Positions 38,827 through 49,223 of a stretch of DNA of 64,000 bases are shown in pieces; within the stretch, counting starts at the first letter, position 1, and every line of letters starts with the position of its first letter. The translations under genes and the position numbers were made by a program. Source of the stretch: Bacteroidota bacterium (lineage in GTDB: Bacteria > Bacteroidota > Ignavibacteria > UBA10030); assembly GCA_021813905.1 (NCBI GenBank), contig JAKAJH010000011.1, positions 1-64,000 of the forward strand, written 5' to 3'. Under the pieces are notes generated by a model. The model was not told where the DNA came from, did not search any database, and saw only the letters and a list, made by a program, of their open reading frames with translations.

Positions 38827-38832
38827 ACATCT

Positions 38833-40494
38833 TCAGCGAAGGGCGAGTCCTGCGGATATGATGAATTCCGGCCGATAGTCGTGATTTTGCAAGGGATACC
38901 GCTCGTCCTGGAGGGACCGATACCACAGACGCGCGTTCAGATAGACGTCCCGAATGGGCTCGTATGTTCCCCCGACGCCGAACGTGCGCTCGACGTGAAG
39001 AGGACCGTACAGGAACGGCAGGTCTCCGCCGTCCGGTTCGTACTGGTTGATGATATCCGCCTTGCCTCCCTTGCGATACACTTCGGAGAAAGCGGAGAGC
39101 TTCAGTCCGCGCACCGGCCGGAGTGAGGCTTCGAGATAGAGATCGTCCGCATTCTGACCGATCCAGTCGCCGAGGTCATAACCGTTGTTGGTGAAATTGG
39201 CGGCCGTGTATTTGTGGTTGTAGACCCAGGGATTGCCGCGCGAATATTCCGCCAGGAACTCCACGTTGTTCATCAGCAGATCGTACGTGTGGGCACCCAG
39301 CGTGAACGCGATCTGACGGCGTGACTTGTTCGGATCCAGGATCGCGTCGGTATTCAGCTCGTCAATGAAGAGCGACGTGTAGAAGTCGACGTTGCGCAGA
39401 GCGGTCACGTCGAGCGAGCCGAAGATCTGCGAATTGTCTTTGTCGCGGTTGTACCACTCCCCCGCCTTGAAGAACATCACCGGAATCATGTACATCAGCA
39501 GCGGGCCCCGGTCGCTGTACACGATCGACTCACCGAGCGAAAGGTCCACTCCGCGCACAACGGAGAACTCCAGCATGTGCGCCGCGATATATTTGGAGTG
39601 ATCCACCTGGCGAAAGACCGAGTACGAAGAATTCGGATAACTCGTGTAATAGGAACGGACGGAATCGACGACATTCGAGTTCAGTTCGCCGTGGAAGTAG
39701 ATGAAGTCGATATCGTCCGTCAGATTCACGCGCATCTTCACCTGCGGATACGACGGCGCCTTGTCCGAAAAGATCACCGTACCGTGCTCTCCGAATCCCC
39801 AGACGTTCTTCATCTTCTCCAGTGAGAAATCGAAGGCACCGACCCGGAATGTGAATTGCACATCGGCATCGTTGTATTCCAGCACGCCCGGATACTGCCG
39901 CGACGGTACCATGCCGGGCATGGGCGAATTGGCTTTCGTCAGGTTGACCCCCGGCCCGGTCTCCCGGTTATCGACTGCGTTCAGATAGAAGCCGACGTTG
40001 TCGAACGCGTAGCCGTACACACGCAGCCCTTGCGCCCGAAGACTCGCGGTGCCTGAGTCGGTCCGGGTGTGCGCGAGCTTGAAATCGACGTCGAGATTCA
40101 GCACGCCGCCGTTCAGCGGCGTCGAAATGACGTGCCAGCGGGTTTCGGTCGGCTCGGCATCACCCGCCAGCTTCAGCAGCTCGTACTGGAACTCGGTCTT
40201 CAGAAACTCGAACTCGTCCCGTTCCACGCGCGTCATCTGATCCTTGCGGGACTCGAGTTGCTTGAGCTGTTTCGCGAGCGTGAGACGCGACAGCGGCTTG
40301 GCGGCGTCGCGGTAGCCTTCCAGCAGATGGCGCGCTTCCATCCGCTTGAGGAAGGGATACACCTCATTGTCGGTGGGAAGATAGACCGGTTGCGCCGCCA
40401 CGCGGGGCCAGAGCGCCGCGACGAGCGCGAGCACGGCGATCAGCCGCCGGAGGGATGAACGGCGAACGGGACTTCTCAGCGGAACGATTTCCAT
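38833..40494 (-). CDS. Wzi-like outer-membrane beta-barrel protein (capsule assembly family)
   Basis: A 553-residue exported protein from ATG 40494. A basic N-terminus and signal peptide end VAA with Gln at +1. A helical segment of some 60 residues follows (LPTDNEVYPFLKRMEARHLLEGY resembles the Wzi N-terminus), then a long beta-barrel with many aromatic residues, ending in FIISAGLALR. Wzi binds capsule polysaccharide to the surface in E. coli. Its location downstream of PorU and a GT2 in the polysaccharide region supports an attachment or assembly role. The start overlaps the GT2 end by 19 bases. Confidence 0.72.
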   Translation of the reverse strand: MEIVPLRSPVRRSSLRRLIAVLALVAALWPRVAAQPVYLPTDNEVYPFLKRMEARHLLEGYRDAAKPLSRLTLAKQLKQLESRKDQMTRVERDEFEFLKTEFQYELLKLAGDAEPTETRWHVISTPLNGGVLNLDVDFKLAHTRTDSGTASLRAQGLRVYGYAFDNVGFYLNAVDNRETGPGVNLTKANSPMPGMVPSRQYPGVLEYNDADVQFTFRVGAFDFSLEKMKNVWGFGEHGTVIFSDKAPSYPQVKMRVNLTDDIDFIYFHGELNSNVVDSVRSYYTSYPNSSYSVFRQVDHSKYIAAHMLEFSVVRGVDLSLGESIVYSDRGPLLMYMIPVMFFKAGEWYNRDKDNSQIFGSLDVTALRNVDFYTSLFIDELNTDAILDPNKSRRQIAFTLGAHTYDLLMNNVEFLAEYSRGNPWVYNHKYTAANFTNNGYDLGDWIGQNADDLYLEASLRPVRGLKLSAFSEVYRKGGKADIINQYEPDGGDLPFLYGPLHVERTFGVGGTYEPIRDVYLNARLWYRSLQDERYPLQNHDYRPEFIISAGLALR

Positions 40495-41270
40495 ATGTCG
40501 GACCACGTGGTTGTCTCTTCGGATTTTGGATAGGATCGGGCAGACTTCCCGGTTACAAGATAACGAATATCGTTCAAGATGTGAAACAACACCACTGACA
40601 GCGCATGGGACTCGAGGCGGCGAGTGGAGACGGTCGCGTGCGCGTGCCGATCGATGAGGCACCGGCCGAGCCGCGCAATGCGCCGGCTGAGGTCGATGTC
40701 CTCCGAAATCCCGAGATCTTCCCGGAAACCTCCGACGGCCCGGAAGGCTTCGGTCCGATACGCGACGCAGATGCCGGGAAATAGCTCGATCCCCACAGAA
40801 TGGAACACGCGTACAAGCACGTACGTGCCGTGATAAACGAACCGCGCGAACCACGATCCTCCCCCCGGCTTCGGGACGCCGGTGAATGCGACGAGGGAAG
40901 GATCTTCAAACGCCCTGATGCATCGCGAGCCGAATTCCGCCTCAAGCGCGGTATCAGCGTCGACGAAGAGCAGGATCGATCCGCGTGCCGCTGCGGCTCC
41001 GGCGTTTCTACCCACGGCGATCCCGCGCTCGGGGCAAACGACAAGCCGATCGGCAAGACGATGCGCGATCTCCTGCGTGCCGTCGGGCGACTCGGCGTCC
41101 GAGACGATGATCTCCAGACTTCCGGGAGAAAGATGCATCCCCCGGACCGCGCGGATGCATGACTCGAGGTACGCTCCCTCGCGGTATGTCGGGATCACCA
41201 CCGAGAGAGCCGGAGCAAGGGCCTCAGCGGACCTTTGCAAGTTTTCCGATGGATTCTTCGACTGTCCCAT
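40476..41270 (-). CDS. Glycosyltransferase family 2 (PorU-adjacent)
   Basis: A 264-residue GT2 enzyme from ATG 41270: SVVIPTYREGAYL, IIVSDAESPDGT, LLFVDADTALE metal motif, GGFREDLGISEDIDLSRR acceptor region and a C-terminal hydrophobic segment. Similar to TIGR04283-type and carotenoid/hopanoid-sugar GT2s, but not assignable. Its start lies 47 bases inside the 3' end of porU and its stop inside the Wzi-like gene, so all three are one operon. Confidence 0.85.
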   Translation of the reverse strand: MGQSKNPSENLQRSAEALAPALSVVIPTYREGAYLESCIRAVRGMHLSPGSLEIIVSDAESPDGTQEIAHRLADRLVVCPERGIAVGRNAGAAAARGSILLFVDADTALEAEFGSRCIRAFEDPSLVAFTGVPKPGGGSWFARFVYHGTYVLVRVFHSVGIELFPGICVAYRTEAFRAVGGFREDLGISEDIDLSRRIARLGRCLIDRHAHATVSTRRLESHALSVVLFHILNDIRYLVTGKSARSYPKSEETTTWSDIWKSFR

Positions 41271-44200
41271 CAACCGTGACCGTCACCTTATAGAAATACA
41301 CGCCGTTCGCGAGTTCATCCCCTTCTGTGTCGCGGCCGTCCCACCGGATCGAATTGAAGCCGATGCGCAGATCACTCTGCGGGACACGTTTCTCGCAGAT
41401 GAGACGGCCGGCGACCGAGTAAATCCGGATGCGCCCCTCGTCCGGGACACGCGAGCCCGTCACATCAAATGTAATATACGTTTCTGTTGCGAAAGGATTG
41501 GGGAAATTGATGACGTTTCTCAAGGATGGCCGTTCCTCCACTCGAAACACGAGCGCGGACGCGGCGGAATCCGCGGCGTTGCCGCTGGCATCGATAGCCT
41601 GCAGTGACATGGAGTGCTCTCCCGAGGTGAACCGAGGACGCACCACCACCATCGCCTTCCGAGCGCCGGTTCCCGACTCAAAGAGACTGTCCGGTGTCAC
41701 GGTCGAAAGCGCAACCCTCCGTCCGTCGAACAACAGGACGACGTTTTCCGGATCATCATACGGCAAAGGATTGTCGTCGAAGATGGAGATGCGCACTTCC
41801 GGTGCGGCGGAGACGTAATCCCCATCCCGCACCACCTGTCCGTCGAATGTCACTTCGAATCCCGGACGGAGCGTATCGCGGACGACAAAGATACCCGTGG
41901 CGAAGCCGTCGTTGTTCCGATACAACTCAGGGATGAGTCGGGACGGATCAACGATCAGCATGAGAACGTTCTGTCCCGCTCTTCCGGCCGTTGCGTACGG
42001 AACGACCAGCGGCACGGCTGCGCCCGGTGCGAGATGCGGTACCACCACGGTGTCGACGGGATGGATTCCCGATCGATCCATGGCAGTGATGACGACGGTG
42101 ATACTGTCCGCCGGAGATGCACCGGCGTTAAGAAGGGTCGCCGAAAGTGTCGCCACGGTTCCTTCCAGGAGCGTATCGGCGTCGAGATGGACGGACTGAT
42201 AATTCAGCGCCAGCTCGGCGGGCGGCACAGCCACGACGGACCATCCCTGAAGTACGGGCGGCTCCGGAGCGCATCCTGTCGCGAGAGACGCAGCCAGCTG
42301 CAGTTCGGGATAGGCTCGTGCGGACACGGCTGAGAGATCGAGCGAGCCATTGAGGGGGACGACGCCGATGGTATCGATCGTGCCGCCCGAACGAATGCCG
42401 AGAACCACGCCCGTGATGGACGCATCCGGGGAGACGATGCCGCGCAGCGAAGCGGAGATCCACGCTCCGGCCGGACCGATCCGCGGACTGGTGATCGAGC
42501 CCCCGGTTCCCTGCCGCGTGAATGTTGTATCGATGATGACCTTTCCCTGCCCCGATCGGAGATATCCCTCGGGCATACGTCCGACAGGAGCGCCGCGTCG
42601 TCCCAGAAACGCCCAGGAGGCACGATATGCCGCGGGATAGACGACGCTGTCGATCATGACGCTTCCGAACTGACGGATGGCCGTCCGGGCGGCAGCGGTG
42701 AGATTCATGCTTCCTTCATCGATGATCGCGAATGCCACGAACACGCCGCTCGAAATGAGCGCCAGGTCCGAGGCGAGTTGAGTCGAGGAGGCACTGCCGG
42801 CATATGTGTCATACGTTTTGCTGGAGATCACGCGAAGCGACGCCGAGTCAAGCAGCGTTATGCTGATGCCGCGATTGAAGGAACTCGGCAACACGCCCGT
42901 TCCGTTGATCTCGACCGATCCGAATCCACCGTCGTTGAATCCCGAGGAAATCAGCCGAACGTGGTACGGACGGTCGAGCAGTGTCACGGTAGAATCCCGC
43001 ACAGTCGCGGCCCCGGTGCGGATCGCCCGAGCCCAGTCGGTGGAATCACGGGGCGTCCAGCGGGTCACGGAGTCCGGCGAGATCCGGAAGCTTCCTGAAG
43101 AGGACCGCCGAGCGGAATTCTTCACACGCGCCCTCCAGTAGTACGTCATGCCTGGCTGCAACGCCGGGCCGGAGATGCGTGTGGTCGTCATGTCCAGCGG
43201 TGCGACGATGTGGTACGGCCGCGGAAATGTGGCCACCGTATCGAGAAAGCATTCCAGACTGTCGCCGGCGGGATCACGTTGGACCGGATTCAGAAACTCG
43301 AGCGCGGACGACGGACTCTCAAAGCACCGAGACGGCGAGATGAGTCGGACTGCGTTCGATGCGACGACGGCGTGCACTGTGCTCCGGTTGTTCGTCCGGT
43401 CGTCCTCGTCAATTGTTCCGTCCGAATTCAGATCGACGGTAAACGTGTACAGACCGGGCCGATCCCTGATCCCGTACCGGATCCGCACGGTGTCATCGAA
43501 TGCCGGCAGCGGACGCCGGAGAACGGAATCAGACGCAACGGCGTCAACCGCGCAAGTGATCCTGATGTCGACCGAATCGATCGGATAGGAACCTGTGTTC
43601 CGGTACGGGATGACCACCATCAGCGAATCGGTGTCGTCGGCGGGATCCGCCGGAATCGTCGCCGGCGCCAAACCGCTCGTGGAAAATTCCGGCCTGGTCG
43701 GAACAGCCAGCCGGAGGGCTGGATCACCGAGCAGGGTGTTGGTGAGCATCATGATTCGATTGACACTCGGCGGAAAGTACGCCCCGGCTCCCCCGGATGC
43801 ATTCAGCCGCGTGATCTTTGCCCGAAGGTGGGCACGCCCGATCTCCCTCACGCTGTCATTCAGGAATTGCCGGTAGAAATCGACCGGCAACGTTGTCCCG
43901 ATCGACGTGAACCCGAGCGACGAATTGCCCACGTAGCCAATGGCCGATCCGAGCTCGCCGACCGTGAACAGCTCGCCGAACGCGCGAATGTCCGGCTCGG
44001 CGAAACGGGCAGTCGAACATCCGAAATCCGAGATCAACGGGAACCGACCTCGTGCATTCGCCAGCCGGGCAGGATCTCCGATCCCGTTGTCCCACGTCTG
44101 CGTGCCGCTGTGGCCGATATAGTTGATGAAGAGCGCGCCGTTGTCCAGCGTTCTGCGGACTTCATCCGCGGTGTAAGGTCCGAAATCGCTTCGCGGGTTT

Positions 44201-46575
44201 GCGGTTTTGTAGAAGCTGACAGCCACGCCGCCGAACGGATGGGATCGCACGGAACCGGAAATGATCTGATCCGAGACGGCCCGAAAGGATTCGGTCTGCC
44301 CCGGCGTGGAGGGATCGCCGCCTGCGAAGAAGATCGTGCGCTTGTTCCAGTCGTCGTTCTTCTGAGCGAGATACGTCGTCACCTTGTCGATGAAGCGCTG
44401 AAACTCAGCCGGATCGCTCGCGGGTACGCGCCCGATACAGTACTGCGGAGTGACGGAAGAATCATCCAGCACGGCCAGCCACGGATCGCTCACTGGATAA
44501 CCGAAGGCCGGAACGATGTTCACGGGACGCAGCGCGGGGTTCGGTACGGAGATCTGATTCTTGAAATCCCATGAGGCCTCCCCCACCAGGCAGACGTACA
44601 AGGGCATAGGCGAGCGCCAGCCGGAAGCGGCTTTCAAGAAATTCCGGATGGCTTCCGGTCGCGGATAGCCGAATCCGAACTCATCGAAGATGTCCTTCAT
44701 ACGCACGACGGCCGTGGTCAGTTCATACGCGGAAGCAATCGTCGCCGCATAGCCGGTCGCCTGCGGCAGAAATTCATCGTCTGTCACGAGAATATAGTCC
44801 GCCTGGCGTGTCGGGTTCCGGAGATTGGCGAAGGTCTTCAGCGTCATGCTCAACGGCGTACGGATCTTCGCGCTGTCCACGATCACGAACCGATCTTCCG
44901 GCCCCACGGTGTCCGCGAATGTGACCGTGCGCGGCGCCGTGCCGGTGATCGCATAGTTTGTCACACGCTGCGGCGATCGTCCCGTTCGATAGATGACCGG
45001 CGTCGATGTTGTGAGATTGGTGATACGTACGGTGCGCGGCGTACGAGACGCCAATCGCGGAAACGCTGCGAAGAGACTGTCATTGACAGCCTTCAGGAGT
45101 CGTGGATATTCGATATCGATCCAATCGACGATCATTTGATTGATGGAAGCTGCGGTTGGAAGCGAATGAATCACTGCGGTGTTCGTTCCGCTGGTGAGAA
45201 GAGACGTCGACAGTGAGCCCTGCATCACCTGAACCTGGTATGGCGAGAAATCAGCGCGAGCAGCCGTATCGGATGAATTGATCCGAAGCCGAATCCGGTG
45301 TGAGGGGATCGCACCGGTGGTTCCCCAGCTTCCGAGTTTCGCCCGAATGACGGTGACCGTGTCACGCGCATCGATATCCGCCGCCTGAAATGTTTGCTGG
45401 AACGTTGCCGGCGTCGATCCGTTCACGATCAGCCATCCCCAACCCCAAAGATCCCCGGCCGTCCATCGTGGATCCTGCTGAGTCACCAGATCATTTCCGG
45501 CATACTGAACGAACGTATTCTCCTCGAGGTGCACGAGCTGCGTGAACGAGTCCAGCGTGTCCGGGGATGCGGGAATGGCGGCGTTCGTTTCCATACGCAG
45601 GCCGGGATCATCTCCCCATGTCAGCCAATAGATCGAAGTGTCGGTGAACGCGTCGAGGTATTCCCACGGTTCGCTCGCCGCCGTCGGCAGGAGTTTATAG
45701 TCGTTGCGCCCGTAGTTCCGGTGCGCGTAGAACTCGACGAAGTCGGATGGATCGAATATGCCGTCGTCTTCCCCGCTCACAAATAGTGGGATCTCCTCGC
45801 CGTGTTCAAACATCCGGAAGGTTCGCGGATCGATCATGCTGATGCCGGGATCGATCGCGACGAGACGCGCATACGTGAGCCGATAGATTCCGTCGGTGAC
45901 GACATTCATGCGGATGGCCCGGCCGTTCCATGGAATCCAGGTGCCGGTGGTATCCTGCCATTCGAGCGATGTGGTGGTGATGTTCGGCAATGATTCGGGA
46001 TTTGCCACCAGTTCCGAGACCAGACTCGTGTCGTTCGTGTTCCGACGGACGGGAGCGGAGACTGATCGGTCGCGGAAGCGCAGTTCGAGCTGAATGTCTG
46101 TGGCCATCGATCCCGAGGCGATTCGGTCGCCGAAAGGACAAATACCGATCTTTGCAAGCCGCACGCCGCGGTACCACTCGTAGCCGACGACGCGTGCGAG
46201 CGGCAGTCCGGCGGAGGAGAATCGTTGCGGTAGCTGCTGGACTTCAACGTCAAGGGCGGAGCTGTCTGTGCGACGAACGTATCGAACGGAAGAACGCATT
46301 GTCGCGGGAATCAGTGACATCGAAGGTTTTGCGGGAATTCGCACGTCCGCATCTTTATCGGCGGGAATGGCGAGATAGAGTACCGCTTCAGGGAACGACA
46401 TTCCGGCCGGATCGAGGTGCACGTGAAGTCCGATACCGGACGAAGTCTGCGCGGCCCTTATCGTGCCCCACGGATACACCCGCTGTGCGGAAGCCAACGG
46501 GCTAAGCAAGAGAATCAGCACAGCAAGAAGGCTACGGGGAAATTGACGATTGACAGTCAGCAATGGACAGTTCAA
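41224..46575 (-). CDS. porU: Type IX secretion sortase PorU-like C25 cysteine peptidase
   Basis: A 1783-residue exported protein. The signal peptide ends ASA with Gln at +1. The gingipain-fold catalytic domain (about residues 590-960) has His822 in INYIGHSGT and Cys853 in SDFGCSTARF, 31 apart as in gingipains. Beta-sandwich modules follow and the final 100 residues form a sorting-type domain (NFPNPFATETY through ANGVYFYKV). PorU cleaves the CTD of T9SS cargo and joins it to A-LPS. It is longer than the approximately 1160-residue Porphyromonas enzyme, and a gingipain-like cargo is an alternative. No ATG precedes the signal peptide: TTG 46575 or 46563 must serve. Confidence 0.82.
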   Translation of the reverse strand: MNCPLLTVNRQFPRSLLAVLILLLSPLASAQRVYPWGTIRAAQTSSGIGLHVHLDPAGMSFPEAVLYLAIPADKDADVRIPAKPSMSLIPATMRSSVRYVRRTDSSALDVEVQQLPQRFSSAGLPLARVVGYEWYRGVRLAKIGICPFGDRIASGSMATDIQLELRFRDRSVSAPVRRNTNDTSLVSELVANPESLPNITTTSLEWQDTTGTWIPWNGRAIRMNVVTDGIYRLTYARLVAIDPGISMIDPRTFRMFEHGEEIPLFVSGEDDGIFDPSDFVEFYAHRNYGRNDYKLLPTAASEPWEYLDAFTDTSIYWLTWGDDPGLRMETNAAIPASPDTLDSFTQLVHLEENTFVQYAGNDLVTQQDPRWTAGDLWGWGWLIVNGSTPATFQQTFQAADIDARDTVTVIRAKLGSWGTTGAIPSHRIRLRINSSDTAARADFSPYQVQVMQGSLSTSLLTSGTNTAVIHSLPTAASINQMIVDWIDIEYPRLLKAVNDSLFAAFPRLASRTPRTVRITNLTTSTPVIYRTGRSPQRVTNYAITGTAPRTVTFADTVGPEDRFVIVDSAKIRTPLSMTLKTFANLRNPTRQADYILVTDDEFLPQATGYAATIASAYELTTAVVRMKDIFDEFGFGYPRPEAIRNFLKAASGWRSPMPLYVCLVGEASWDFKNQISVPNPALRPVNIVPAFGYPVSDPWLAVLDDSSVTPQYCIGRVPASDPAEFQRFIDKVTTYLAQKNDDWNKRTIFFAGGDPSTPGQTESFRAVSDQIISGSVRSHPFGGVAVSFYKTANPRSDFGPYTADEVRRTLDNGALFINYIGHSGTQTWDNGIGDPARLANARGRFPLISDFGCSTARFAEPDIRAFGELFTVGELGSAIGYVGNSSLGFTSIGTTLPVDFYRQFLNDSVREIGRAHLRAKITRLNASGGAGAYFPPSVNRIMMLTNTLLGDPALRLAVPTRPEFSTSGLAPATIPADPADDTDSLMVVIPYRNTGSYPIDSVDIRITCAVDAVASDSVLRRPLPAFDDTVRIRYGIRDRPGLYTFTVDLNSDGTIDEDDRTNNRSTVHAVVASNAVRLISPSRCFESPSSALEFLNPVQRDPAGDSLECFLDTVATFPRPYHIVAPLDMTTTRISGPALQPGMTYYWRARVKNSARRSSSGSFRISPDSVTRWTPRDSTDWARAIRTGAATVRDSTVTLLDRPYHVRLISSGFNDGGFGSVEINGTGVLPSSFNRGISITLLDSASLRVISSKTYDTYAGSASSTQLASDLALISSGVFVAFAIIDEGSMNLTAAARTAIRQFGSVMIDSVVYPAAYRASWAFLGRRGAPVGRMPEGYLRSGQGKVIIDTTFTRQGTGGSITSPRIGPAGAWISASLRGIVSPDASITGVVLGIRSGGTIDTIGVVPLNGSLDLSAVSARAYPELQLAASLATGCAPEPPVLQGWSVVAVPPAELALNYQSVHLDADTLLEGTVATLSATLLNAGASPADSITVVITAMDRSGIHPVDTVVVPHLAPGAAVPLVVPYATAGRAGQNVLMLIVDPSRLIPELYRNNDGFATGIFVVRDTLRPGFEVTFDGQVVRDGDYVSAAPEVRISIFDDNPLPYDDPENVVLLFDGRRVALSTVTPDSLFESGTGARKAMVVVRPRFTSGEHSMSLQAIDASGNAADSAASALVFRVEERPSLRNVINFPNPFATETYITFDVTGSRVPDEGRIRIYSVAGRLICEKRVPQSDLRIGFNSIRWDGRDTEGDELANGVYFYKVTVTVDGTVEESIGKLAKVR

Positions 46576-46613
46576 TTACGGATGACGAAATACGAATTGA
46601 TGTTTGTTTGATG

Positions 46614-46641
46614 CGCCAACGGCAGCCTGAAGGCTGCGGTT
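46614..46641. repeat. Dispersed palindromic element, copy 1
   Basis: A hairpin around GCAGCCTGAAGGCTGC (perfect 7-bp arms, 2-base loop) lies in the gap upstream of porU. Its minus-strand sequence matches the element at 53725-53752 over about 27 bases with three or so differences. The rest of the 46576-46753 gap shows no gene. Confidence 0.7.
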
Positions 46642-46753
46642 AACGGATTCTGCGTCTTGTCGACGTCCTTGTGTGAATGGAATTTCCTGGATTCTGATTC
46701 CATCGCTTCTTCTCACCGGCCCCGAATGACGACCTAACGCATTTCCTGCTTCT

Positions 46754-47941
46754 TCATTCGAATTTCCTTCGCATGCCCGACGGTCGCGACCCAACGCCGT
46801 CGGCGCAGGCGGAGATTTCGGATTTGGTCCTTCGGATTTCCTCTTCATACACCCGATTTGTCTTCTCGATGAACTCTTCATAGCCGAAGACTTCCGCCAC
46901 TTTGTCGGCAGCCTTCTCCCCCATCCGCATCCGGAATTCCTGATCCCCGATCACCCGCTCGATCGCTGCGGCCAGTTGCGTCACATCGCCCGGAGGCACC
47001 AGTAGTCCCGTCTTTCCATGCTCGATGAACTCAGATATTCCCCCGACATCGGCGGCGATGTGCGCCTTTCCCACCGTGGCCGCTTCCAAAAGAACATACG
47101 GCATCTCCTCCTGACGCGATGCGAGCACCAGCAGATCACTCACGTTGCACACGGCTTCCACGTCCGATTCAGGCGGAAGAAATCGGACGACTTGCCCAAG
47201 TCCCAGCTGCTGCGAAAGCGCGACCAGCTTTCCTTTCTCCTCCCCGCCGCCGACGAGCAGCACGATCGCATTTGTCTGCTGCAGCACCGGGGAACACCGG
47301 CCGAGCGCTGCAAGAAGCGTCCGATGATCTTTGCGCGGTTCGAAATTCGCGACACTGGCGAGGACTAAAGCCTTTTCGGAAATCCCCAGATGCGCACGGC
47401 TGAAAGCCTTCTCGCCAGGCGTATAACGCCGGAACGGACGCACCCCGGCGTGAATGACGGAAACACTCTCCGCTCGCTTGCGATATCGCCTCACGAGATT
47501 CTCCTTCCCCGCTCCAGTCAGTGCGATCGTGCGCTGACCGAAGACAGAAAAGAGCCGCCGGTCGGAGAATCTGTTGTGACACGTTGAGATATGGGGGATG
47601 TTCAACCACAGCGCCACAAGCCGCCCGACGGCATCGGAGAATCGCTTGTGCGAATGGATAGCCCCGATGTTGCGCGATCGGCAGTACGATGCGAGCGTGA
47701 ACAATGAACGCACCAGCACGCTCGCGCCGTTGTGGCCGAAGTGAAGTCCCGTGGCGGAAAGGTCCACGAACTCCACCGACGGCTGAAGTTGCCGCACGAG
47801 CGGACCGTGAGCCGCCGCGACGGAAACACGCCAACCTCTGCCGGCAAGTCCGTGGGCGAGATCGACAACGTGCCGCGGGACGCCGCCGATCTCCATGTCG
47901 TCCGCAAGGAGCAGAATGCCCCTTTCCCGTTCAGCCGGCAT
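46754..47941 (-). CDS. Glycosyltransferase family 4 (downstream copy)
   Basis: A 395-residue GT-B enzyme. The N-terminus (LLADDMEIGGVPRHVVDLA) has the acceptor-side glycine loop of GT4. The C-terminal domain shows LASVANFEPRKDHRTLL and the EX7E donor motif in EEMPYVLLEAATVGKAHIA. It transfers a retaining sugar to the growing polysaccharide; the sugar is unknown. ATG 47941 overlaps the upstream GT4 stop by 11 bases. About 180 bases without a gene separate it from porU. Confidence 0.86.
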   Translation of the reverse strand: MPAERERGILLLADDMEIGGVPRHVVDLAHGLAGRGWRVSVAAAHGPLVRQLQPSVEFVDLSATGLHFGHNGASVLVRSLFTLASYCRSRNIGAIHSHKRFSDAVGRLVALWLNIPHISTCHNRFSDRRLFSVFGQRTIALTGAGKENLVRRYRKRAESVSVIHAGVRPFRRYTPGEKAFSRAHLGISEKALVLASVANFEPRKDHRTLLAALGRCSPVLQQTNAIVLLVGGGEEKGKLVALSQQLGLGQVVRFLPPESDVEAVCNVSDLLVLASRQEEMPYVLLEAATVGKAHIAADVGGISEFIEHGKTGLLVPPGDVTQLAAAIERVIGDQEFRMRMGEKAADKVAEVFGYEEFIEKTNRVYEEEIRRTKSEISACADGVGSRPSGMRRKFE

Positions 47942-49223
47942 GTTCCCCCGCCTGACGCCGCGAATGCCGATCGATCGTCGTCTGAATGACCTCCCGAAGG
48001 GCTTGGCGATGCGTGCTCCACGAAAAACGCTCCGCCGCGATTCGTCTTGCGTGATCGGCGATCTTTCGCCGGGCGGATTCGTTCCGACATAACGTGCGCA
48101 AGACTCTTTGGATCTCTTCGGGAGTCAGCTCTGCAAGACGAGTCACGCGTCCGTCGTGCTCCTGAAATTCCCCGACGATACCGACCGTGGGCAGTCCGAC
48201 GACCGGAAGTCCGACTGCCGCTGCCTCAAGCACAACATATCCGAATGTCTCCTCGCGGGAAGCGCACACAAACACATGCTGTGTCCGCATGAGCCTGTAC
48301 AGTTCGGATGGTGCGAGCCATCCGGTGAACGTGACGTTCTCGCGGATGCCGCAGCGTCTCGCCAGCCGCCTGAGCGCCGGAAGCTCGCTTCCGTCGCCCG
48401 CGATCGTGAGATGTGCGGGATCTTCGCTCTTGCGGATGAGTTGCGCAAAACCTTCCACCAGTACGCCGATATCCTTCTCATTCCCCTCAACTCGCGCCGC
48501 GGTCATGACATTGAAGGTTACTCCACGATCGGGAAGGTGATCGCCCGCCTCCACATCGATGCCGAGGGGCACAACAGAGCATGGGATGCCCGGGAAATGC
48601 CGCTTGAGCTGCTCGGAATGAAGAGAAGTGAGCGCAATGAGCGAATCGGCCGCCCGGAGGCTCTCGGACATCGCATTTGAGGCTTCGCGGCCGAAGTACT
48701 TTGGGTACAGCTCGAAACCTTCATGGTCGTACATCAGCACCGGGACGCCGGCCTCCCCGGCGATTTCGACGGAACTGAGCCCGATCGGATACGCGCCATG
48801 GCTCAGGACGGCGTCAAATCGATGGTCTTGAAGGAGTCTCCTTGCGTGCGGCATGACCTGGGCACGAATGAGCCGCGGAAGCAGCGTCCACGAAAGTCTG
48901 GCCGGTGTCCCGAGCACCCTCACATGCGTCACCGGGACCGGTGATGTGACGCGAAAATGACTTGCGCCCCGGACCACCGCGCCAAAGACCATCCTCTCCC
49001 GTTCGCTGGAGAGAATGTTTCTGAGCCTCGGAAGGACGTTCAGCACCGACAGGACGTGCACATTCGCGAATGAGGCGAGCTCGGATAGACTCCTCATCAT
49101 CCATAAAGACGAAGAATAGCCGTCAACCACCGGCAAGCGATCCGTCACGACCAGAATCGCCGGTCTTGGTGGTCCAGCCGCGATGGTCCCACCCGCACGG
49201 TGCGCAAGATCAGCGTAGTTCAT
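47931..49223 (-). CDS. Glycosyltransferase family 4 (upstream copy)
   Basis: A 430-residue GT-B protein. Key features are RLPVVDGYSSSLWMMRSL in the acceptor domain, AARVEGNEKDIGVLVEGF and the EX7E motif in SREETFGYVVLEAAAVG. ATG 49223 (the frame is open slightly upstream) overlaps the GT2 end by 14 bases. It belongs to the same chain of overlapping polysaccharide genes as its neighbours. Confidence 0.86.
   Translation of the reverse strand: MNYADLAHRAGGTIAAGPPRPAILVVTDRLPVVDGYSSSLWMMRSLSELASFANVHVLSVLNVLPRLRNILSSERERMVFGAVVRGASHFRVTSPVPVTHVRVLGTPARLSWTLLPRLIRAQVMPHARRLLQDHRFDAVLSHGAYPIGLSSVEIAGEAGVPVLMYDHEGFELYPKYFGREASNAMSESLRAADSLIALTSLHSEQLKRHFPGIPCSVVPLGIDVEAGDHLPDRGVTFNVMTAARVEGNEKDIGVLVEGFAQLIRKSEDPAHLTIAGDGSELPALRRLARRCGIRENVTFTGWLAPSELYRLMRTQHVFVCASREETFGYVVLEAAAVGLPVVGLPTVGIVGEFQEHDGRVTRLAELTPEEIQRVLRTLCRNESARRKIADHARRIAAERFSWSTHRQALREVIQTTIDRHSRRQAGEHAG

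Noticed and set aside
43210-44574. Plus-strand frame of 454 codons inside porU.
   Set aside because: Antisense shadow rich in Arg and Pro; the minus strand carries the C25 catalytic His and Cys.
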